A stretch of DNA of 64,000 nt. Origin: Roseovarius tolerans. GTDB taxonomy: Bacteria; Pseudomonadota; Alphaproteobacteria; Rhodobacterales; Rhodobacteraceae. The position numbers and the translations under genes are program-made. The DNA lies in contig NZ_FOBO01000002.1 in NCBI RefSeq assembly GCF_900109855.1, forward strand, positions 1 to 64,000, written 5' to 3'. The notes below the pieces were generated by a model. The model worked only from the letters and a program-made list of their open reading frames with translations. It ran no database searches and was not told the DNA's origin. Each line of letters opens with the position of its first letter. Within the stretch, counting starts at the first letter, position 1. Shown piece after piece: positions 53,259 to 63,624 of this stretch.

Positions 53259-53753
53259 ATGACGCAGATCGATTACGGACGCGCGGCGGGATATTTCCTG
53301 CTGACCGATGTTTTCAAGGGGTTCAGGCTGGGGCTGAAATACTTTTTCGCGCCCAAGGCGACGCTGAACTATCCGCATGAAAAAGGCCCGCTTTCCCCGC
53401 GCTTTCGCGGCGAGCATGCCCTGCGCCGCTATCCCAATGGCGAGGAGCGCTGCATCGCCTGCAAGCTGTGCGAGGCGATCTGCCCGGCGCAGGCGATCAC
53501 CATCGACGCCGAACCGCGTGATGACGGCAGCCGCCGCACCACGCGCTATGACATCGACATGACGAAATGCATCTATTGCGGTTTCTGCCAGGAGGCGTGT
53601 CCGGTCGATGCGATCGTCGAGGGGCCGAATTTCGAGTTTGCCGCCGAGACCCGTGAAGAACTGTTCTACGACAAGGCCAAGTTGTTGGAGAACGGCGACC
53701 GGTGGGAGGCGGAGATCGCCCATAACCTCGAACTGGATGCACCCTACAGATGA
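53259..53753 (+). CDS. nuoI: NADH-quinone oxidoreductase subunit I
   Basis: The 23-kDa (TYKY) ferredoxin-like subunit (164 residues) with clusters N6a and N6b. Both motifs are complete: Cys-Ile-Ala-Cys-Lys-Leu-Cys-x3-Cys-Pro near 65-75 and Cys-Ile-Tyr-Cys-Gly-Phe-Cys-x3-Cys-Pro near 104-114. It links electron transfer to NuoB. It overlaps the next gene by four bases. Confidence 0.97.
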   Translation: MTQIDYGRAAGYFLLTDVFKGFRLGLKYFFAPKATLNYPHEKGPLSPRFRGEHALRRYPNGEERCIACKLCEAICPAQAITIDAEPRDDGSRRTTRYDIDMTKCIYCGFCQEACPVDAIVEGPNFEFAAETREELFYDKAKLLENGDRWEAEIAHNLELDAPYR

Positions 53754-54163
53754 ACGATCCAACCAACCCCTTCGAGATGATGATGCGTCAGGCGCAGGAA
53801 ATGGCCAAGGCGATGAATCCCGCGCTTGAGAGCTTTTCGCCCAAGGGGTTTGAATCGCTCTGGCCGACGATGCCCAAGGAGTTCATGGAAATGAGCTTTG
53901 GCAAGGGCATCAACAAGGAGGGGCTGGACGCCAAGACGCGGCTGTTGATCACGCTTGCGGGGTTGACGATGCTGGGCGCGCAGAGCGATACGCAGATCCG
54001 CATGACCGTGCGCCATGCGCTCGAGGCGGGGGCGACCAAGGATGAGATTGCCGAGACGATCGCACAGATGGCGATGTTTGCCGGTATCCCCTCGATGACC
54101 CGCGCGATGGAGTTTGCGCGCGAGGTGATGGACGGCGAAGACGAGAAAGGATCAGAGAAATGA
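53750..54163 (+). CDS. Carboxymuconolactone decarboxylase-like protein without cysteines
   Basis: A 137-residue, all-helical protein of the CMD/AhpD fold ([10 protein letters not shown] near 62-71 and a conserved His-Ala-Leu-Glu-Ala-Gly-Ala-Thr near 92-99, Glu-Ile-Ala-Glu-Thr-Ile near 102). AhpD-type enzymes use a Cys-x-x-Cys pair, which is missing: the protein has no cysteine at all. It is wedged between nuoI and nuoJ with four-base overlaps on both sides. Its role in the operon is unknown to me. Confidence 0.85.
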   Translation: MNDPTNPFEMMMRQAQEMAKAMNPALESFSPKGFESLWPTMPKEFMEMSFGKGINKEGLDAKTRLLITLAGLTMLGAQSDTQIRMTVRHALEAGATKDEIAETIAQMAMFAGIPSMTRAMEFAREVMDGEDEKGSEK

Positions 54164-54768
54164 CGATTGCTGCGATGTCCTTTTACCTCTTTGCCGTGGC
54201 ACTTCTGACCGGTGGGCTGTTCACTGTGATCAGTCGCAACCCGGTGCATTCGGTGCTCTGGCTGATCCTGTCCTTCATCAGCGCGGCCGGGCTGTTCGTT
54301 CTGCTGGGTGCTGAATTCGTGGCGATGCTGCTGATCATCGTCTACGTCGGCGCCGTCGCGGTTCTGTTTCTCTTCGTGGTGATGATGCTCGACGTTGATT
54401 TCGCCGAGTTGAAAGCGGAGATGGCGAAATACATGCCATTGGCACTGCTGATCGGTGTGATCCTTCTGATGCAGTTCGGTCTCGCCTTCGGCAACTGGAC
54501 CATGGCCGACGGGGCCGAGGCGGCACGCCGCTCGGTGACGCCCGAGGGGGTAGAGAATACCGCGGCCCTCGGGATGCTGCTTTATGACAAATACTTCATC
54601 CTGTTCCAGCTTTCGGGGCTGATCCTGTTGGTGGCGATGATCGGGGCCATTGTGCTCACGCTTCGGCACCGCACGGATGTCAAGCGGCAGGACGTGCTGG
54701 CGCAGATGTATCGCGACCCCGCCAAGGCGATGGAATTGCGGGATGTGAAACCGGGGCAGGGGCTCTAA
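54160..54768 (+). CDS. nuoJ: NADH-quinone oxidoreductase subunit J
   Basis: Membrane subunit homologous to ND6 (202 residues, five helices). The conserved third-helix motif Leu-Leu-Gly-Ala-Glu-Phe-Val-Ala and [16 protein letters not shown] near residue 60-80 (with the pi-bulge region) are clear. Followed by a 112-base gap with a GC hairpin, unusual in this otherwise tightly packed operon. Confidence 0.95.
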   Translation: MTIAAMSFYLFAVALLTGGLFTVISRNPVHSVLWLILSFISAAGLFVLLGAEFVAMLLIIVYVGAVAVLFLFVVMMLDVDFAELKAEMAKYMPLALLIGVILLMQFGLAFGNWTMADGAEAARRSVTPEGVENTAALGMLLYDKYFILFQLSGLILLVAMIGAIVLTLRHRTDVKRQDVLAQMYRDPAKAMELRDVKPGQGL

Positions 54769-54782
54769 CGGGGCCTCACCCG

Positions 54783-54801
54783 CCCCGGGCGCGACCCGGG
54801 G
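54783..54801 (+). repeat. GC-rich hairpin between nuoJ and nuoK
   Basis: CCCCGGG-CGCGA-CCCGGGG is a perfect 7-bp stem, extendable to 10 pairs with a bulge, in the only sizeable gap of the nuo operon. It may be a REP-like intergenic element or an mRNA stability structure; no U run follows. Confidence 0.5.
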
Positions 54802-54880
54802 TGACGATGGGAAAAGTGTTCCGGCAACGCCCGGGGCGACGCGTAAAGACGACAATCGGGCACGGCCCGGAGGGACAGAC

Positions 54881-55186
54881 ATGATCGGACTTGAACATTA
54901 TCTCACGGTGGCGGCGGCCTTGTTCGTGATAGGCATCTTCGGCCTGTTTCTGAACCGCAAGAACGTGATCATCCTGCTGATGTCGATCGAGCTGATGCTC
55001 TTGTCGGTGAATATCAACCTCGTCGCGTTTTCGTCGTATCTGGGTGATCTGGTGGGGCAGGTGTTCACGCTCTTCGTGCTGACCGTCGCCGCCGCCGAGG
55101 CCGCCATCGGCCTTGCCATCCTCGTCTGTTTCTTCCGCAATCGGGGCACCATCGCCGTCGAAGACATCAACGTGATGAAAGGCTGA
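54881..55186 (+). CDS. nuoK: NADH-quinone oxidoreductase subunit K
   Basis: Membrane subunit homologous to ND4L (101 residues, three helices). The helix 2 motif [10 protein letters not shown] (catalytic Glu near residue 36) and helix 3 [10 protein letters not shown] (Glu near 72) are complete, the two glutamates used in proton transfer. A GGAGGG site precedes the ATG by 7 bases. Confidence 0.96.
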   Translation: MIGLEHYLTVAAALFVIGIFGLFLNRKNVIILLMSIELMLLSVNINLVAFSSYLGDLVGQVFTLFVLTVAAAEAAIGLAILVCFFRNRGTIAVEDINVMKG

Positions 55187-55190
55187 AGTC

Positions 55191-57281
55191 ATGGAAACCA
55201 TCCTTCTCTTCGCGCCTCTCGTCGGGGCGATCATCGCGGGTTTCGGCTGGCGCATCATCGGCGATCAGGGCGCGCAATGGGTCACGACGGGGCTCTTGTT
55301 CCTCTCGGCGCTGCTGAGCTGGATTCTGTTTCTTGGCCATGATGGGGTGACCGAGCAGATCCATATTCTGGATTGGGTGCAGTCGGGCACGCTCGACACG
55401 GCATGGGCCATTCGGATGGATCGGCTGACGGCGATCATGCTGATCGTGATCACCACCGTCTCGGCCCTCGTGCATCTCTATTCCGTCGGCTACATGGCGC
55501 ATGACGAGAATTTCCGCGACAATGAGAGCTATCGGCCGCGCTTTTTCGCGTATCTGTCGTTCTTCACCTTCTCGATGCTGATGCTGGTGACCTCGGATAA
55601 CCTGTTGCAGATGTTCTTTGGTTGGGAGGGCGTGGGCGTCGCGTCGTACCTGCTGATCGGTTTCTACTATCGCAAGCCAAGCGCCAATGCCGCTGCGATC
55701 AAGGCCTTCGTGGTCAACCGGGTGGGCGATTTCGGCTTCGCTTTGGGCATCATGGCGCTCTATTTCCTCGTCGACTCGATCAAGCTCGACGATGTGTTCG
55801 CCGCCGCACCGGAGCTGGCCGAAACGCAGCTGACCTTTCTCTGGACCGAGTGGAACGCGGCCAACCTGATCGCCTTCCTGCTGTTTGTGGGCGCGATGGG
55901 CAAATCGGCGCAGCTCTTCCTGCACACATGGCTGCCCGACGCGATGGAAGGCCCGACCCCGGTGTCGGCGCTTATCCACGCGGCGACCATGGTGACGGCG
56001 GGCGTGTTTCTTGTCTGCCGCATGTCGCCGCTGATGGAATACGCCCCCGAGGCGATGAACTTCGTCGTGTTCCTTGGGGCCACAACGGCGTTTTTCGCGG
56101 CGACCGTGGGCCTCGTGCAGAACGACATCAAACGGGTAATCGCCTATTCGACCTGTTCGCAGCTTGGCTACATGTTTGTGGCCGCCGGTGTCGGTGTCTA
56201 CTCGGTGGCGATGTTCCACCTCTTCACGCATGCGTTCTTCAAGGCGATGCTGTTTCTTGGCGCAGGCTCGGTCATACATGGGATGCATCACGAGCAGGAC
56301 ATGCGCAACTATGGAGGGCTGCGCAAGAAGATGCCCTACACGTTCTGGGCGATGATGATCGGCACGCTGGCGATCACCGGGGTGGGCATTCCGCTGACCC
56401 ATATCGGCTTTGCCGGGTTCCTGTCCAAGGACGCGGTGATCGAGAGCGCATGGGCCGGCACCGAAGGAGGTTATGCGTTCTGGATGCTGGTGATTGCGGC
56501 GCTGTTCACCTCGTTCTATAGCTGGCGGCTGATGTTCCTCACCTTCTTTGGTGAGGCGCGCGGCGACAAGCACACCCATGAGCACGCGCATGAAAGCCCC
56601 ATGGTGATGGTCGCGCCGCTTGGTGTGCTGGCGCTTGGCGCGGTCTTCGCGGGCATGATCTGGTACGGCAGCTTTTTCGGCAGCCATGCACAGGTCAACA
56701 GTTTCTTCGGGATGCCGGAGCATCACGCCGAGGCAACTGAAACGCCCGAGGCGGTGGCGCATGGCGAAGAGGGCCACGACCACGAAACGATGCACGAGGA
56801 GACTGGCACCGCCGCCCATTCCGGCCCGCCGCAGGGCGCGATCTTCATGCATCCCGACAGTACCGTGCTTGATGATGCGCATCATGCACCGACATGGGTC
56901 AAGGTCAGCCCATTCATCGCCATGCTGATCGGCCTGATCACGGCGCTGTGGTTCTACGTCTGGGATCCAGCGATGCCGGGTCGCGTGGCCGCAACGAACC
57001 GTCCGCTTTACCTCTTCCTGCTCAACAAGTGGTATTTCGACGAGATCTACGACTTCCTCTTCGTCCGCCCCGCCAAGGCGCTCGGGCAGCTACTGTGGAA
57101 GCGCGGCGACGGTGACGTGATCGACGGCTCGCTCAACGGTGTGGCCATGGGGCTTATCCCGCGGCTCACGCGGCTCGCTGGCCGGGCGCAGTCGGGCTAC
57201 ATCTTCACCTATGCCTTTGCCATGGTGATCGGGATCGCGATCCTGGTCACGTGGATGACGATCTTCGGGGGGGCCAACTGA
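55191..57281 (+). CDS. nuoL: NADH-quinone oxidoreductase subunit L
   Basis: Antiporter-like membrane subunit homologous to ND5 (696 residues). Core motifs: [12 protein letters not shown] near 141-152, [26 protein letters not shown] near 238-263. It carries a long lateral helix at the end. Unusual: a His/Glu-rich loop, first near 454-462 and mainly at 510-547. Stop overlaps the nuoM start by one base. Confidence 0.96.
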   Translation: METILLFAPLVGAIIAGFGWRIIGDQGAQWVTTGLLFLSALLSWILFLGHDGVTEQIHILDWVQSGTLDTAWAIRMDRLTAIMLIVITTVSALVHLYSVGYMAHDENFRDNESYRPRFFAYLSFFTFSMLMLVTSDNLLQMFFGWEGVGVASYLLIGFYYRKPSANAAAIKAFVVNRVGDFGFALGIMALYFLVDSIKLDDVFAAAPELAETQLTFLWTEWNAANLIAFLLFVGAMGKSAQLFLHTWLPDAMEGPTPVSALIHAATMVTAGVFLVCRMSPLMEYAPEAMNFVVFLGATTAFFAATVGLVQNDIKRVIAYSTCSQLGYMFVAAGVGVYSVAMFHLFTHAFFKAMLFLGAGSVIHGMHHEQDMRNYGGLRKKMPYTFWAMMIGTLAITGVGIPLTHIGFAGFLSKDAVIESAWAGTEGGYAFWMLVIAALFTSFYSWRLMFLTFFGEARGDKHTHEHAHESPMVMVAPLGVLALGAVFAGMIWYGSFFGSHAQVNSFFGMPEHHAEATETPEAVAHGEEGHDHETMHEETGTAAHSGPPQGAIFMHPDSTVLDDAHHAPTWVKVSPFIAMLIGLITALWFYVWDPAMPGRVAATNRPLYLFLLNKWYFDEIYDFLFVRPAKALGQLLWKRGDGDVIDGSLNGVAMGLIPRLTRLAGRAQSGYIFTYAFAMVIGIAILVTWMTIFGGAN

Positions 57282-58828
57282 TGGACAACCTGCTTTCCAT
57301 TGTGACCTTCATCCCGGCGGTGGCGGCGGCGATCCTCGCGATCTTCCTGCGCGGTGAGGATGAGGCGGCGCAGAAGAACGCCAAATGGGTGGCGATGATC
57401 GCGACCACGCTGACATTCCTTGTGTCGCTTTTCATCCTGTTTGATTTCGACCCGTCGAACACCGGGTTTCAGTTCGTCGAGGAGCAGGACTGGCTCCTGG
57501 GTCTGAAATACAAGATGGGTGTCGATGGGATCAGCGTTCTGTTCGTTTTGCTGACGACCTTCATGATGCCGCTGACCATCGCGGCGTCGTGGAACGTCAA
57601 AACCCGCGTCAAGGAATACATGATCGCGTTCCTGATCCTTGAGACGCTGATGCTGGGTGTGTTCATGGCGCTCGATCTGGTGCTCTTTTACCTCTTCTTC
57701 GAGGCGGGGCTTATTCCGATGTTCCTGATCATCGGGATCTGGGGCGGTGCGGCACGCATTTATGCCTCGTTCAAGTTCTTCCTCTACACCTTCCTCGGCT
57801 CGGTGCTGATGCTGGTGGCGATGGTGGCGATGTTCTCGGATGCGGGGACCACCGATATTCCGTCGCTCTTGCGGCATGAATTTGCCTCAGACAGTTTCTC
57901 GCTGTTGGGCATCCACATCGTCGGCGGCATGCAGACGCTGATGTTCCTGGCGTTCTTTGCCAGCTTCGCGGTGAAAATGCCGATGTGGCCGGTGCATACC
58001 TGGCTGCCCGATGCGCACGTGCAGGCCCCCACGGCAGGCTCAGTCGTGCTGGCGGCGATCCTCTTGAAGATGGGCGGCTATGGCTTCCTGCGGTTCTCAT
58101 TGCCGATGTTTCCGGTGGGCTCCGAGGTGCTGACGCCCTTGGTGCTGTGGATGAGCGCCATCGCGATTGTCTACACGTCGCTGGTGGCACTGGCGCAGGA
58201 AGACATGAAAAAGCTGATCGCCTATTCGTCGGTGGCCCACATGGGCTATGTCACGATGGGGATTTTCGCGGCCAATCAGCAGGGGCTTGATGGGGCGATC
58301 TTCCAGATGATCAGCCACGGCTTCATCTCGGGCGCGCTCTTTCTCTGCGTCGGCGTGATCTATGACCGGATGCACACCCGCGAGATCGACGCCTATGGTG
58401 GCCTCGTGAACCGGATGCCGGCCTATGCGCTGATCTTCATGTTCTTCACCATGGCCAATGTCGGGCTGCCGGGCACATCCGGGTTCATCGGGGAATTCCT
58501 GACGCTTGTCGGTGTGTTCCAGGTCAACACATGGGTGGCGGCCGTGGCGACCACGGGTGTGATCCTGTCGGCGGCCTATGCGCTCTGGCTCTATCGCCGG
58601 GTGGTGTTTGGCGACCTTATCAAGGAGAGCCTGCGCACGATCACCGATATGACCAAGCGCGAGCGGGCGATCTTTGCGCCGCTGGTGGTGATGACGCTGC
58701 TGCTCGGGGTCTATCCCCGGCTGGTCACCGACATCACCGGCCCCTCGGTCGAGGCGCTGATTTCCAACGTAGAGACGGCACAGGCGGTGGCACAGGCCAG
58801 CAGCCAGGTTGCCGTCGCGGACCACTGA
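57281..58828 (+). CDS. nuoM: NADH-quinone oxidoreductase subunit M
   Basis: Antiporter-like subunit homologous to ND4 (515 residues, about 14 helices). Motifs: [10 protein letters not shown] near 143-152 (catalytic Glu) and [21 protein letters not shown] near 232-252. ATG 57281 overlaps the nuoL stop by one base (TGATGG), fixing the start; the 10 codons upstream in frame lie inside nuoL. Confidence 0.96.
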   Translation: MDNLLSIVTFIPAVAAAILAIFLRGEDEAAQKNAKWVAMIATTLTFLVSLFILFDFDPSNTGFQFVEEQDWLLGLKYKMGVDGISVLFVLLTTFMMPLTIAASWNVKTRVKEYMIAFLILETLMLGVFMALDLVLFYLFFEAGLIPMFLIIGIWGGAARIYASFKFFLYTFLGSVLMLVAMVAMFSDAGTTDIPSLLRHEFASDSFSLLGIHIVGGMQTLMFLAFFASFAVKMPMWPVHTWLPDAHVQAPTAGSVVLAAILLKMGGYGFLRFSLPMFPVGSEVLTPLVLWMSAIAIVYTSLVALAQEDMKKLIAYSSVAHMGYVTMGIFAANQQGLDGAIFQMISHGFISGALFLCVGVIYDRMHTREIDAYGGLVNRMPAYALIFMFFTMANVGLPGTSGFIGEFLTLVGVFQVNTWVAAVATTGVILSAAYALWLYRRVVFGDLIKESLRTITDMTKRERAIFAPLVVMTLLLGVYPRLVTDITGPSVEALISNVETAQAVAQASSQVAVADH

Positions 58829-58845
58829 ACCGGAGGCACTGAGAC

Positions 58846-60282
58846 ATGCAGGCTGATCTGAACGTAATCCTGCCGGAAATCGTGATTTCCGTCTATGCCA
58901 TCGCGGCGCTTTTGTTCGGCGCCTATACCGGCAAGGACAAGATGGCAGGGATGCTGGTCTGGCTCACGGCGGCGCTCTTCGCGGTCATGGCGCTGTGGAT
59001 TGGAGCCTCGTCCGGTGGCGGCACGCGCACCGCCTTTGACGGCATGTTCAACGACGATGGCTTTGCCCGCTTTGCCAAGGTGACGATCCTGCTCTCGGCG
59101 GGGGCGGTGCTGGTGCTGGGGCAGGAATACATGGCGCGCCGGGATATCCTGCGCTTCGAGTATCCGCTGTTGGTCGCGCTTGCGGTCGTGGGCATGATGG
59201 TGATGGTCAGTGCGGGCGATCTGATGGCGCTCTACATGGGGTTGGAGCTGCAATCGTTGGCGCTTTATGTCGTCGCCTCTCTGCGCCGCGACAGTGCCAA
59301 ATCGACCGAGGCGGGGCTCAAGTATTTCGTGCTGGGCGCGCTGTCGTCGGGCCTGCTGCTCTACGGGGCGTCGCTGACTTATGGCTATGCGGGCACGACG
59401 CTTTTCTCGGGCATCATTGACGCGGCAGACGGGCAGGCCCCGATCGGTCTCCTGCTCGGTCTGGTCTTCGTGCTGGCCGGTCTGGCGTTCAAGATTTCCG
59501 CCGTGCCGTTCCACATGTGGACGCCCGATGTCTATGAGGGCGCACCGACGCCAATCACGGCGTTTTTCGCCACGGCCCCCAAGGTGGCGGCGATGGCACT
59601 GGTCGCGCGCGTCGTGCATGACGCCTTTGGCGAGGTGGTGGGCGACTGGCAACAGGTGCTCGCGGTGCTGAGCCTGCTGTCGATGTTCCTCGGTGGCATC
59701 GCGGCAATCGGGCAGACCGATATCAAGCGGCTGATGGCCTATTCGTCGATCGCGCATATGGGCTATGCGCTGATGGGGCTGGCGGCGGGCACGGTGTTCG
59801 GCGTGCAGGCGATGCTCATTTACATGGCGATCTATGTCACGATGAACGTGGGCACCTTCGCCTTCATCCTGTCGATGGAGCGCGACGGGCAGCCGGTCAC
59901 GGATATCCGCGCGCTCAACATGTATTCCAAGGCGCAGCCGGGGCGCGCGCTTGCAATGTTGATCCTCTTGTTCAGCCTCGCCGGTGTGCCGCCGCTTCTG
60001 GGCTTTTTCGGCAAGCTCTACGTGCTGCGCGCGGCCTATGAGGGCGGGCTGGCATGGCTGGCGGTGGCCGGGGTGATCGCCTCTGTGATCGGGGCGTTCT
60101 ACTACCTGCGCATCGTGTTCTACATGTATTTCGGCGAAGAGGGCGAGACGCTGGAAACCGGCCGCTCGCCAGTGCAATGGGCGTTCCTGATGGCCTCGGC
60201 GGCGGTGATGCTTCTGGGCATCGTCAACATGTTCGGGGTCGAGACGATGGCGCAGGCCGCCGCCGCGACGCTGGTCAACTGA
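58846..60282 (+). CDS. nuoN: NADH-quinone oxidoreductase subunit N
   Basis: Antiporter-like subunit homologous to ND2 (478 residues). Motifs: [11 protein letters not shown] near 130-140 (catalytic Glu), [20 protein letters not shown] near 215-234 (catalytic Lys). Last nuo gene; followed after about 30 bases by a strong intrinsic terminator. Confidence 0.96.
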   Translation: MQADLNVILPEIVISVYAIAALLFGAYTGKDKMAGMLVWLTAALFAVMALWIGASSGGGTRTAFDGMFNDDGFARFAKVTILLSAGAVLVLGQEYMARRDILRFEYPLLVALAVVGMMVMVSAGDLMALYMGLELQSLALYVVASLRRDSAKSTEAGLKYFVLGALSSGLLLYGASLTYGYAGTTLFSGIIDAADGQAPIGLLLGLVFVLAGLAFKISAVPFHMWTPDVYEGAPTPITAFFATAPKVAAMALVARVVHDAFGEVVGDWQQVLAVLSLLSMFLGGIAAIGQTDIKRLMAYSSIAHMGYALMGLAAGTVFGVQAMLIYMAIYVTMNVGTFAFILSMERDGQPVTDIRALNMYSKAQPGRALAMLILLFSLAGVPPLLGFFGKLYVLRAAYEGGLAWLAVAGVIASVIGAFYYLRIVFYMYFGEEGETLETGRSPVQWAFLMASAAVMLLGIVNMFGVETMAQAAAATLVN

Positions 60283-60313
60283 CATGAGACCGATCACGGT
60301 CTGAGAAAAAGGT

Positions 60314-60346
60314 GACGCGCCCCTGCCGGGCGCGTCGCTTTGGTTT
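60314..60346 (+). terminator. Terminator of the nuo operon
   Basis: GACGCGCCC-CTGCC-GGGCGCGTC, a 9-bp GC stem with a 5-base loop (60314-60336), is preceded by AAAAAGGT and followed by the T-rich GCTTTGGTTT. It lies 31 bases after nuoN and ends the large operon before birA. Confidence 0.75.
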
Positions 60347-60369
60347 AGGCGACCGCACGCCTCCGGCGG

Positions 60370-60390
60370 GAGTATTTTCGGAAAGATGAA
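60370..60390 (+). repeat. Dispersed 21-bp motif, copy 2
   Basis: Copy of the motif at 36770-36790 (20 of 21 bases identical). Here its GGAAAG core and following ATG form the ribosome site and start of birA, so the motif overlaps the start codon at 60386. Confidence 0.6.
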
Positions 60391-61150
60391 GCCGACATCG
60401 GAACTCGACTGGCCCGAGAGCTATGGTCGCCGGGTACTGGCCTCGGTCGATAGCACCAACGCCGAGGCTGCGCGGCTGGCCCCCGGCTTGCGTGGACCGG
60501 AGTGGATCCTGGCGCTGGAGCAGACGGCGGCGCGCGGGCGGCGCGGGCGGGTTTGGGTTAACCCGATGGGGAACTTCGCGGCGACCTTGGTGATGCGGCC
60601 CAATGAGAGCCCGGACAAGGTGGCGTTGCGGTCTTTCGTGGCGTCGCTCGCGCTTTTCGACGCGCTTGTTGCGGCCACCGGGCGCGCCGAGGGGATCAGT
60701 CTCAAATGGCCCAATGACGTGCTGCTCAATGGCGGCAAGCTGGCGGGCATTCTTTTGGAGAGCGCGGGCGCGGGCCGTGGGCTGAGTCATTTCGCCATCG
60801 GCATCGGAGTGAATCTGCGCAGCGCTCCTGCACCGGCGGAGGTGGAGGAGGGCGCGTTGCGACCTGTCTCGCTGTTGTGCGAGAGCGGGGTGGCAATCGG
60901 GCCGGAGGAGTTTCTAGACCTTCTGGCCCCGGCCTATGCGCGGTTTGAGGCGCAATTCGTGACCTACGGGTTCGGTCCCATTCGCCGGGCATGGCTCGAC
61001 CGCGCGGCGCGTCTGGGTACGGCGATTACCGCCCGCACTACACGCGACAGCCATCACGGCACTTTCGAGACGGTGGACGAGGCGGGCAATCTCGTTCTAA
61101 TGACACCGAAGGGGCGGCAGGCGATTGCCGCAGCCGAGGTGTTTTTCTGA
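60386..61150 (+). CDS. birA: Biotin--[acetyl-CoA-carboxylase] ligase
   Basis: Attaches biotin to carrier proteins such as acetyl-CoA carboxylase and methylcrotonyl-CoA carboxylase (mccA in this window). A 254-residue catalytic-domain-only BirA: no N-terminal DNA-binding domain, so it is not a repressor. Signatures: Ser-Thr-Asn-Ala-Glu-Ala near 23-28, the Ala-Arg-Gly-Arg-Arg-Gly-Arg biotinyl-adenylate loop near 50-56, and Lys-Trp-Pro-Asn-Asp-Val-Leu-Leu near 107-114. It is just downstream of nuo, as in other Rhodobacterales. Confidence 0.94.
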   Translation: MKPTSELDWPESYGRRVLASVDSTNAEAARLAPGLRGPEWILALEQTAARGRRGRVWVNPMGNFAATLVMRPNESPDKVALRSFVASLALFDALVAATGRAEGISLKWPNDVLLNGGKLAGILLESAGAGRGLSHFAIGIGVNLRSAPAPAEVEEGALRPVSLLCESGVAIGPEEFLDLLAPAYARFEAQFVTYGFGPIRRAWLDRAARLGTAITARTTRDSHHGTFETVDEAGNLVLMTPKGRQAIAAAEVFF

Positions 61151-61168
61151 CGCGGGAGGGCGGTGCCC

Positions 61169-61939
61169 ATGCTTCTGGCGATTGATTGCGGCAATACCAA
61201 CACGGTGTTTTCGATCTGGGACGGGACGCGGTTTCTGTGCACGCTGCGCACCTCGACCGAGCATCAGCGCACGGCGGATCAGTATTTCGTCTGGTTCAAG
61301 ACGCTGCTGGCGCATCACGGGATTGATGCCAAGATCAACGCGGTGGTGATCAGTTCCACGGTGCCGCGGGTGGTGTTCAATCTGCGCGTTCTGTCTGATC
61401 GCTATTTCAATTGCCGCCCGCTGGTCGTGGGCAAGCCCGAGTGCCGTCTGCCGGTGGATGTGCGGGTGGATGCGGGCACGCAGGTGGGGCCGGATCGGCT
61501 GGTCAACACGGTGGCGGGCTATGACCTTTATGGCGGCGATCTGATCATCGTGGATTTCGGCACCGCCACCACGTTCGATGTGGTCGATCATGATGGTGCC
61601 TATATCGGCGGGGTGATCGCGCCGGGGGTGAACCTGTCGCTTCAGGCGCTACATGAGGCAGCGGCGGCCCTGCCGCATATCGACGTGACCAAGCCTGACC
61701 GCGTGATCGGCACCAACACGGTGGATTGCATGCAATCGGGTGTATTCTGGGGTTATGTCGGCCTCATTGATGGGATATGTGAACGGATAAAGGCCGAGCG
61801 TGGCCGCGCCATGAAGGTGATCGCAACAGGTGGGCTGGCACCGTTATTCCAGCAAGGCACGGACATGTTCGACATGTTCGAGGACGATCTGACAATGCAC
61901 GGGCTGACCGTGATACACGAGCACAACAAGGAGGGCTGA
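61169..61939 (+). CDS. coaX: Type III pantothenate kinase
   Basis: First enzyme of coenzyme A synthesis from pantothenate (256 residues), of the ASKHA fold. Signatures: Leu-Ala-Ile-Asp-Cys-Gly-Asn-Thr-Asn-Thr near 3-12, Gly-Pro-Asp-Arg near 111, Asp-Phe-Gly-Thr-Ala-Thr-Thr-Phe-Asp near 129-137. GGAGGG lies 8 bases before the ATG at 61169; an upstream GTG at 61163 is only two bases from it and less likely. It follows birA by 18 bases and precedes rnj by six. Confidence 0.95.
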   Translation: MLLAIDCGNTNTVFSIWDGTRFLCTLRTSTEHQRTADQYFVWFKTLLAHHGIDAKINAVVISSTVPRVVFNLRVLSDRYFNCRPLVVGKPECRLPVDVRVDAGTQVGPDRLVNTVAGYDLYGGDLIIVDFGTATTFDVVDHDGAYIGGVIAPGVNLSLQALHEAAAALPHIDVTKPDRVIGTNTVDCMQSGVFWGYVGLIDGICERIKAERGRAMKVIATGGLAPLFQQGTDMFDMFEDDLTMHGLTVIHEHNKEG

Positions 61940-61945
61940 CGCCCC

Positions 61946-63613
61946 ATGAGCAGCGAACGTTTGATCTACCTGCCCCTCGGTGGGGCGGGTGAAGTTGGTA
62001 TGAATGCCTATGTCTACGGCTATGGAAAACCGGGCAAGGAGAAGCTTATCCTGGTCGATCTTGGGGTGACCTTTCCGGACATGGACGGCACGCCCGGCGT
62101 CGATCTGATCTTGCCGGATATCTCCTGGCTTGAGGCGCGCAAGGACGATCTGGAGGCGGTGTTCATCACCCATGCCCATGAGGATCACGTCGGAGCCGTT
62201 GCGCATTACTACGACCGCCTGGGCGCGCCGATCCATGCGCGCGCCTTCACCGCCAACATCGCACGGCGCAAGATGGAGGAGCATGGCCATTCCGAAAAGG
62301 CAGTCAAGACTGCGTCTCCCTGGCCCGAGACGGTCAAGGCGGGGCCCTTCAGCGTGGGTTTCGTGCCGATCTCGCACTCGATCCCCGAAAGTTCGGGCCT
62401 TGTCATCGACAGCCCCGGCGGGCGCATCGTGCATAGCGGTGATTTCAAGATCGACGAAAACCCGATCGTGGGAGAGCCGTTTGATCATGACCTCTGGGCG
62501 AGTCTGGCCGAGCCGGGGGTCAAGGCGCTGGTTTGCGATTCGACCAATGTGTTCAGCCACCACGACGGGCGGTCCGAGAGCACAGTGGGCCAACCGATTA
62601 CCGATCTGGTGCAGGCATCAAAGGGCATGTTCGTCTGCACGACCTTCGCCAGCAACGTGGCACGGGTCAAGACGCTGGCCGAGGCGGGCAAGCGCGCCGG
62701 GCGTTCGGTCTGCCTGTTGGGCCGGGCGATGCGGCGGATGATCGAGGCGGCGGTCGAAACCGGCGTTCTCAAAGATTTCCCCGCGACCGTCAGCCCCGAA
62801 GAGGCGGGCACCATCCCGCGCGAGAACCTGATGCTGATCGTCACCGGTAGCCAGGGCGAGCGGCGCGCGGCGAGCGCACAGCTGGCCAATGGCAAGTACA
62901 ATGGCATGGTGCTCAAAGAGGGTGACACGTTCCTCTTCTCCTCCAAGACCATTCCCGGCAACGAGCGCGGCGTCATCCACATCATCAACAAGTTCTCCGA
63001 GATGGGCGTGGATGTGGTCGAGGGCGATGATCGCTATCACGTCTCCGGCCATGCCAACCGGCCCGATCTCGACGCGATGCACAAGCTGATCAAGCCGCAG
63101 ATCGTGGTGCCAATGCATGGCGAGCACCGCCACCTGCGCGAGCATGTGAAGCTGGCAGAGGCGAACCGGATCAGCGGCGTTCTGGCCGTCAACGGCATGA
63201 TGATCGACCTTAGCGGCAATGCGCCCAAGGTGGCCGAATATGTCGAGACCGGGCGCACTTACGTGGACGGCTCGGTCAAGATCGGGGCGATGGACGGGAT
63301 CGTGCGCGACCGGATTCGCATGGCGCTCAACGGGCATGTGATGATCAATGTCATCATGGACGAGGAAGACGAGCCCCTCGGTGAGCCTTGGGTCGAGGTG
63401 ATGGGGCTTGCCGAGACCGGACGCAGCCGCGCGCCGCTGGTCGACGTGCTGGAAGAGGATCTGTCGCAATTCATGGGCCGGGCCGGGGCCAAGACGCTGA
63501 ACAATGACGACAAGCTGGAAGAGGGGTTGCGCCGGGTGGCGCGGCAAAGCGCGCAGAACGAGATCGGCAAACGGCCCGAAGTGACGGTGGTCATCAGCCG
63601 CCTGACCGCCTGA
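61946..63613 (+). CDS. rnj: Ribonuclease J
   Basis: A metallo-beta-lactamase/beta-CASP ribonuclease with endo- and 5'-exonuclease activity in RNA processing (555 residues). The metal motif His-x-His-x-Asp-His is in Thr-His-Ala-His-Glu-Asp-His-Val-Gly-Ala near residue 73-82; other ligands in Ser-His-Ser-Ile-Pro-Glu-Ser, His-Ser-Gly-Asp-Phe-Lys and the beta-CASP Gly-His-Ala-Asn-Arg near 370. The C-terminal domain (about 430-555) is complete. Alphaproteobacteria use it beside RNase E. Confidence 0.95.
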   Translation: MSSERLIYLPLGGAGEVGMNAYVYGYGKPGKEKLILVDLGVTFPDMDGTPGVDLILPDISWLEARKDDLEAVFITHAHEDHVGAVAHYYDRLGAPIHARAFTANIARRKMEEHGHSEKAVKTASPWPETVKAGPFSVGFVPISHSIPESSGLVIDSPGGRIVHSGDFKIDENPIVGEPFDHDLWASLAEPGVKALVCDSTNVFSHHDGRSESTVGQPITDLVQASKGMFVCTTFASNVARVKTLAEAGKRAGRSVCLLGRAMRRMIEAAVETGVLKDFPATVSPEEAGTIPRENLMLIVTGSQGERRAASAQLANGKYNGMVLKEGDTFLFSSKTIPGNERGVIHIINKFSEMGVDVVEGDDRYHVSGHANRPDLDAMHKLIKPQIVVPMHGEHRHLREHVKLAEANRISGVLAVNGMMIDLSGNAPKVAEYVETGRTYVDGSVKIGAMDGIVRDRIRMALNGHVMINVIMDEEDEPLGEPWVEVMGLAETGRSRAPLVDVLEEDLSQFMGRAGAKTLNNDDKLEEGLRRVARQSAQNEIGKRPEVTVVISRLTA

Positions 63614-63624
63614 GGAGGTCGCCC

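Noticed and set aside
41327-60282. Alternative idea that this is an NADH dehydrogenase-related hydrogenase or Mrp antiporter operon
   Set aside because: All 14 standard complex I subunits (A to N) are present with their cluster and proton-channel motifs, so it is true complex I.
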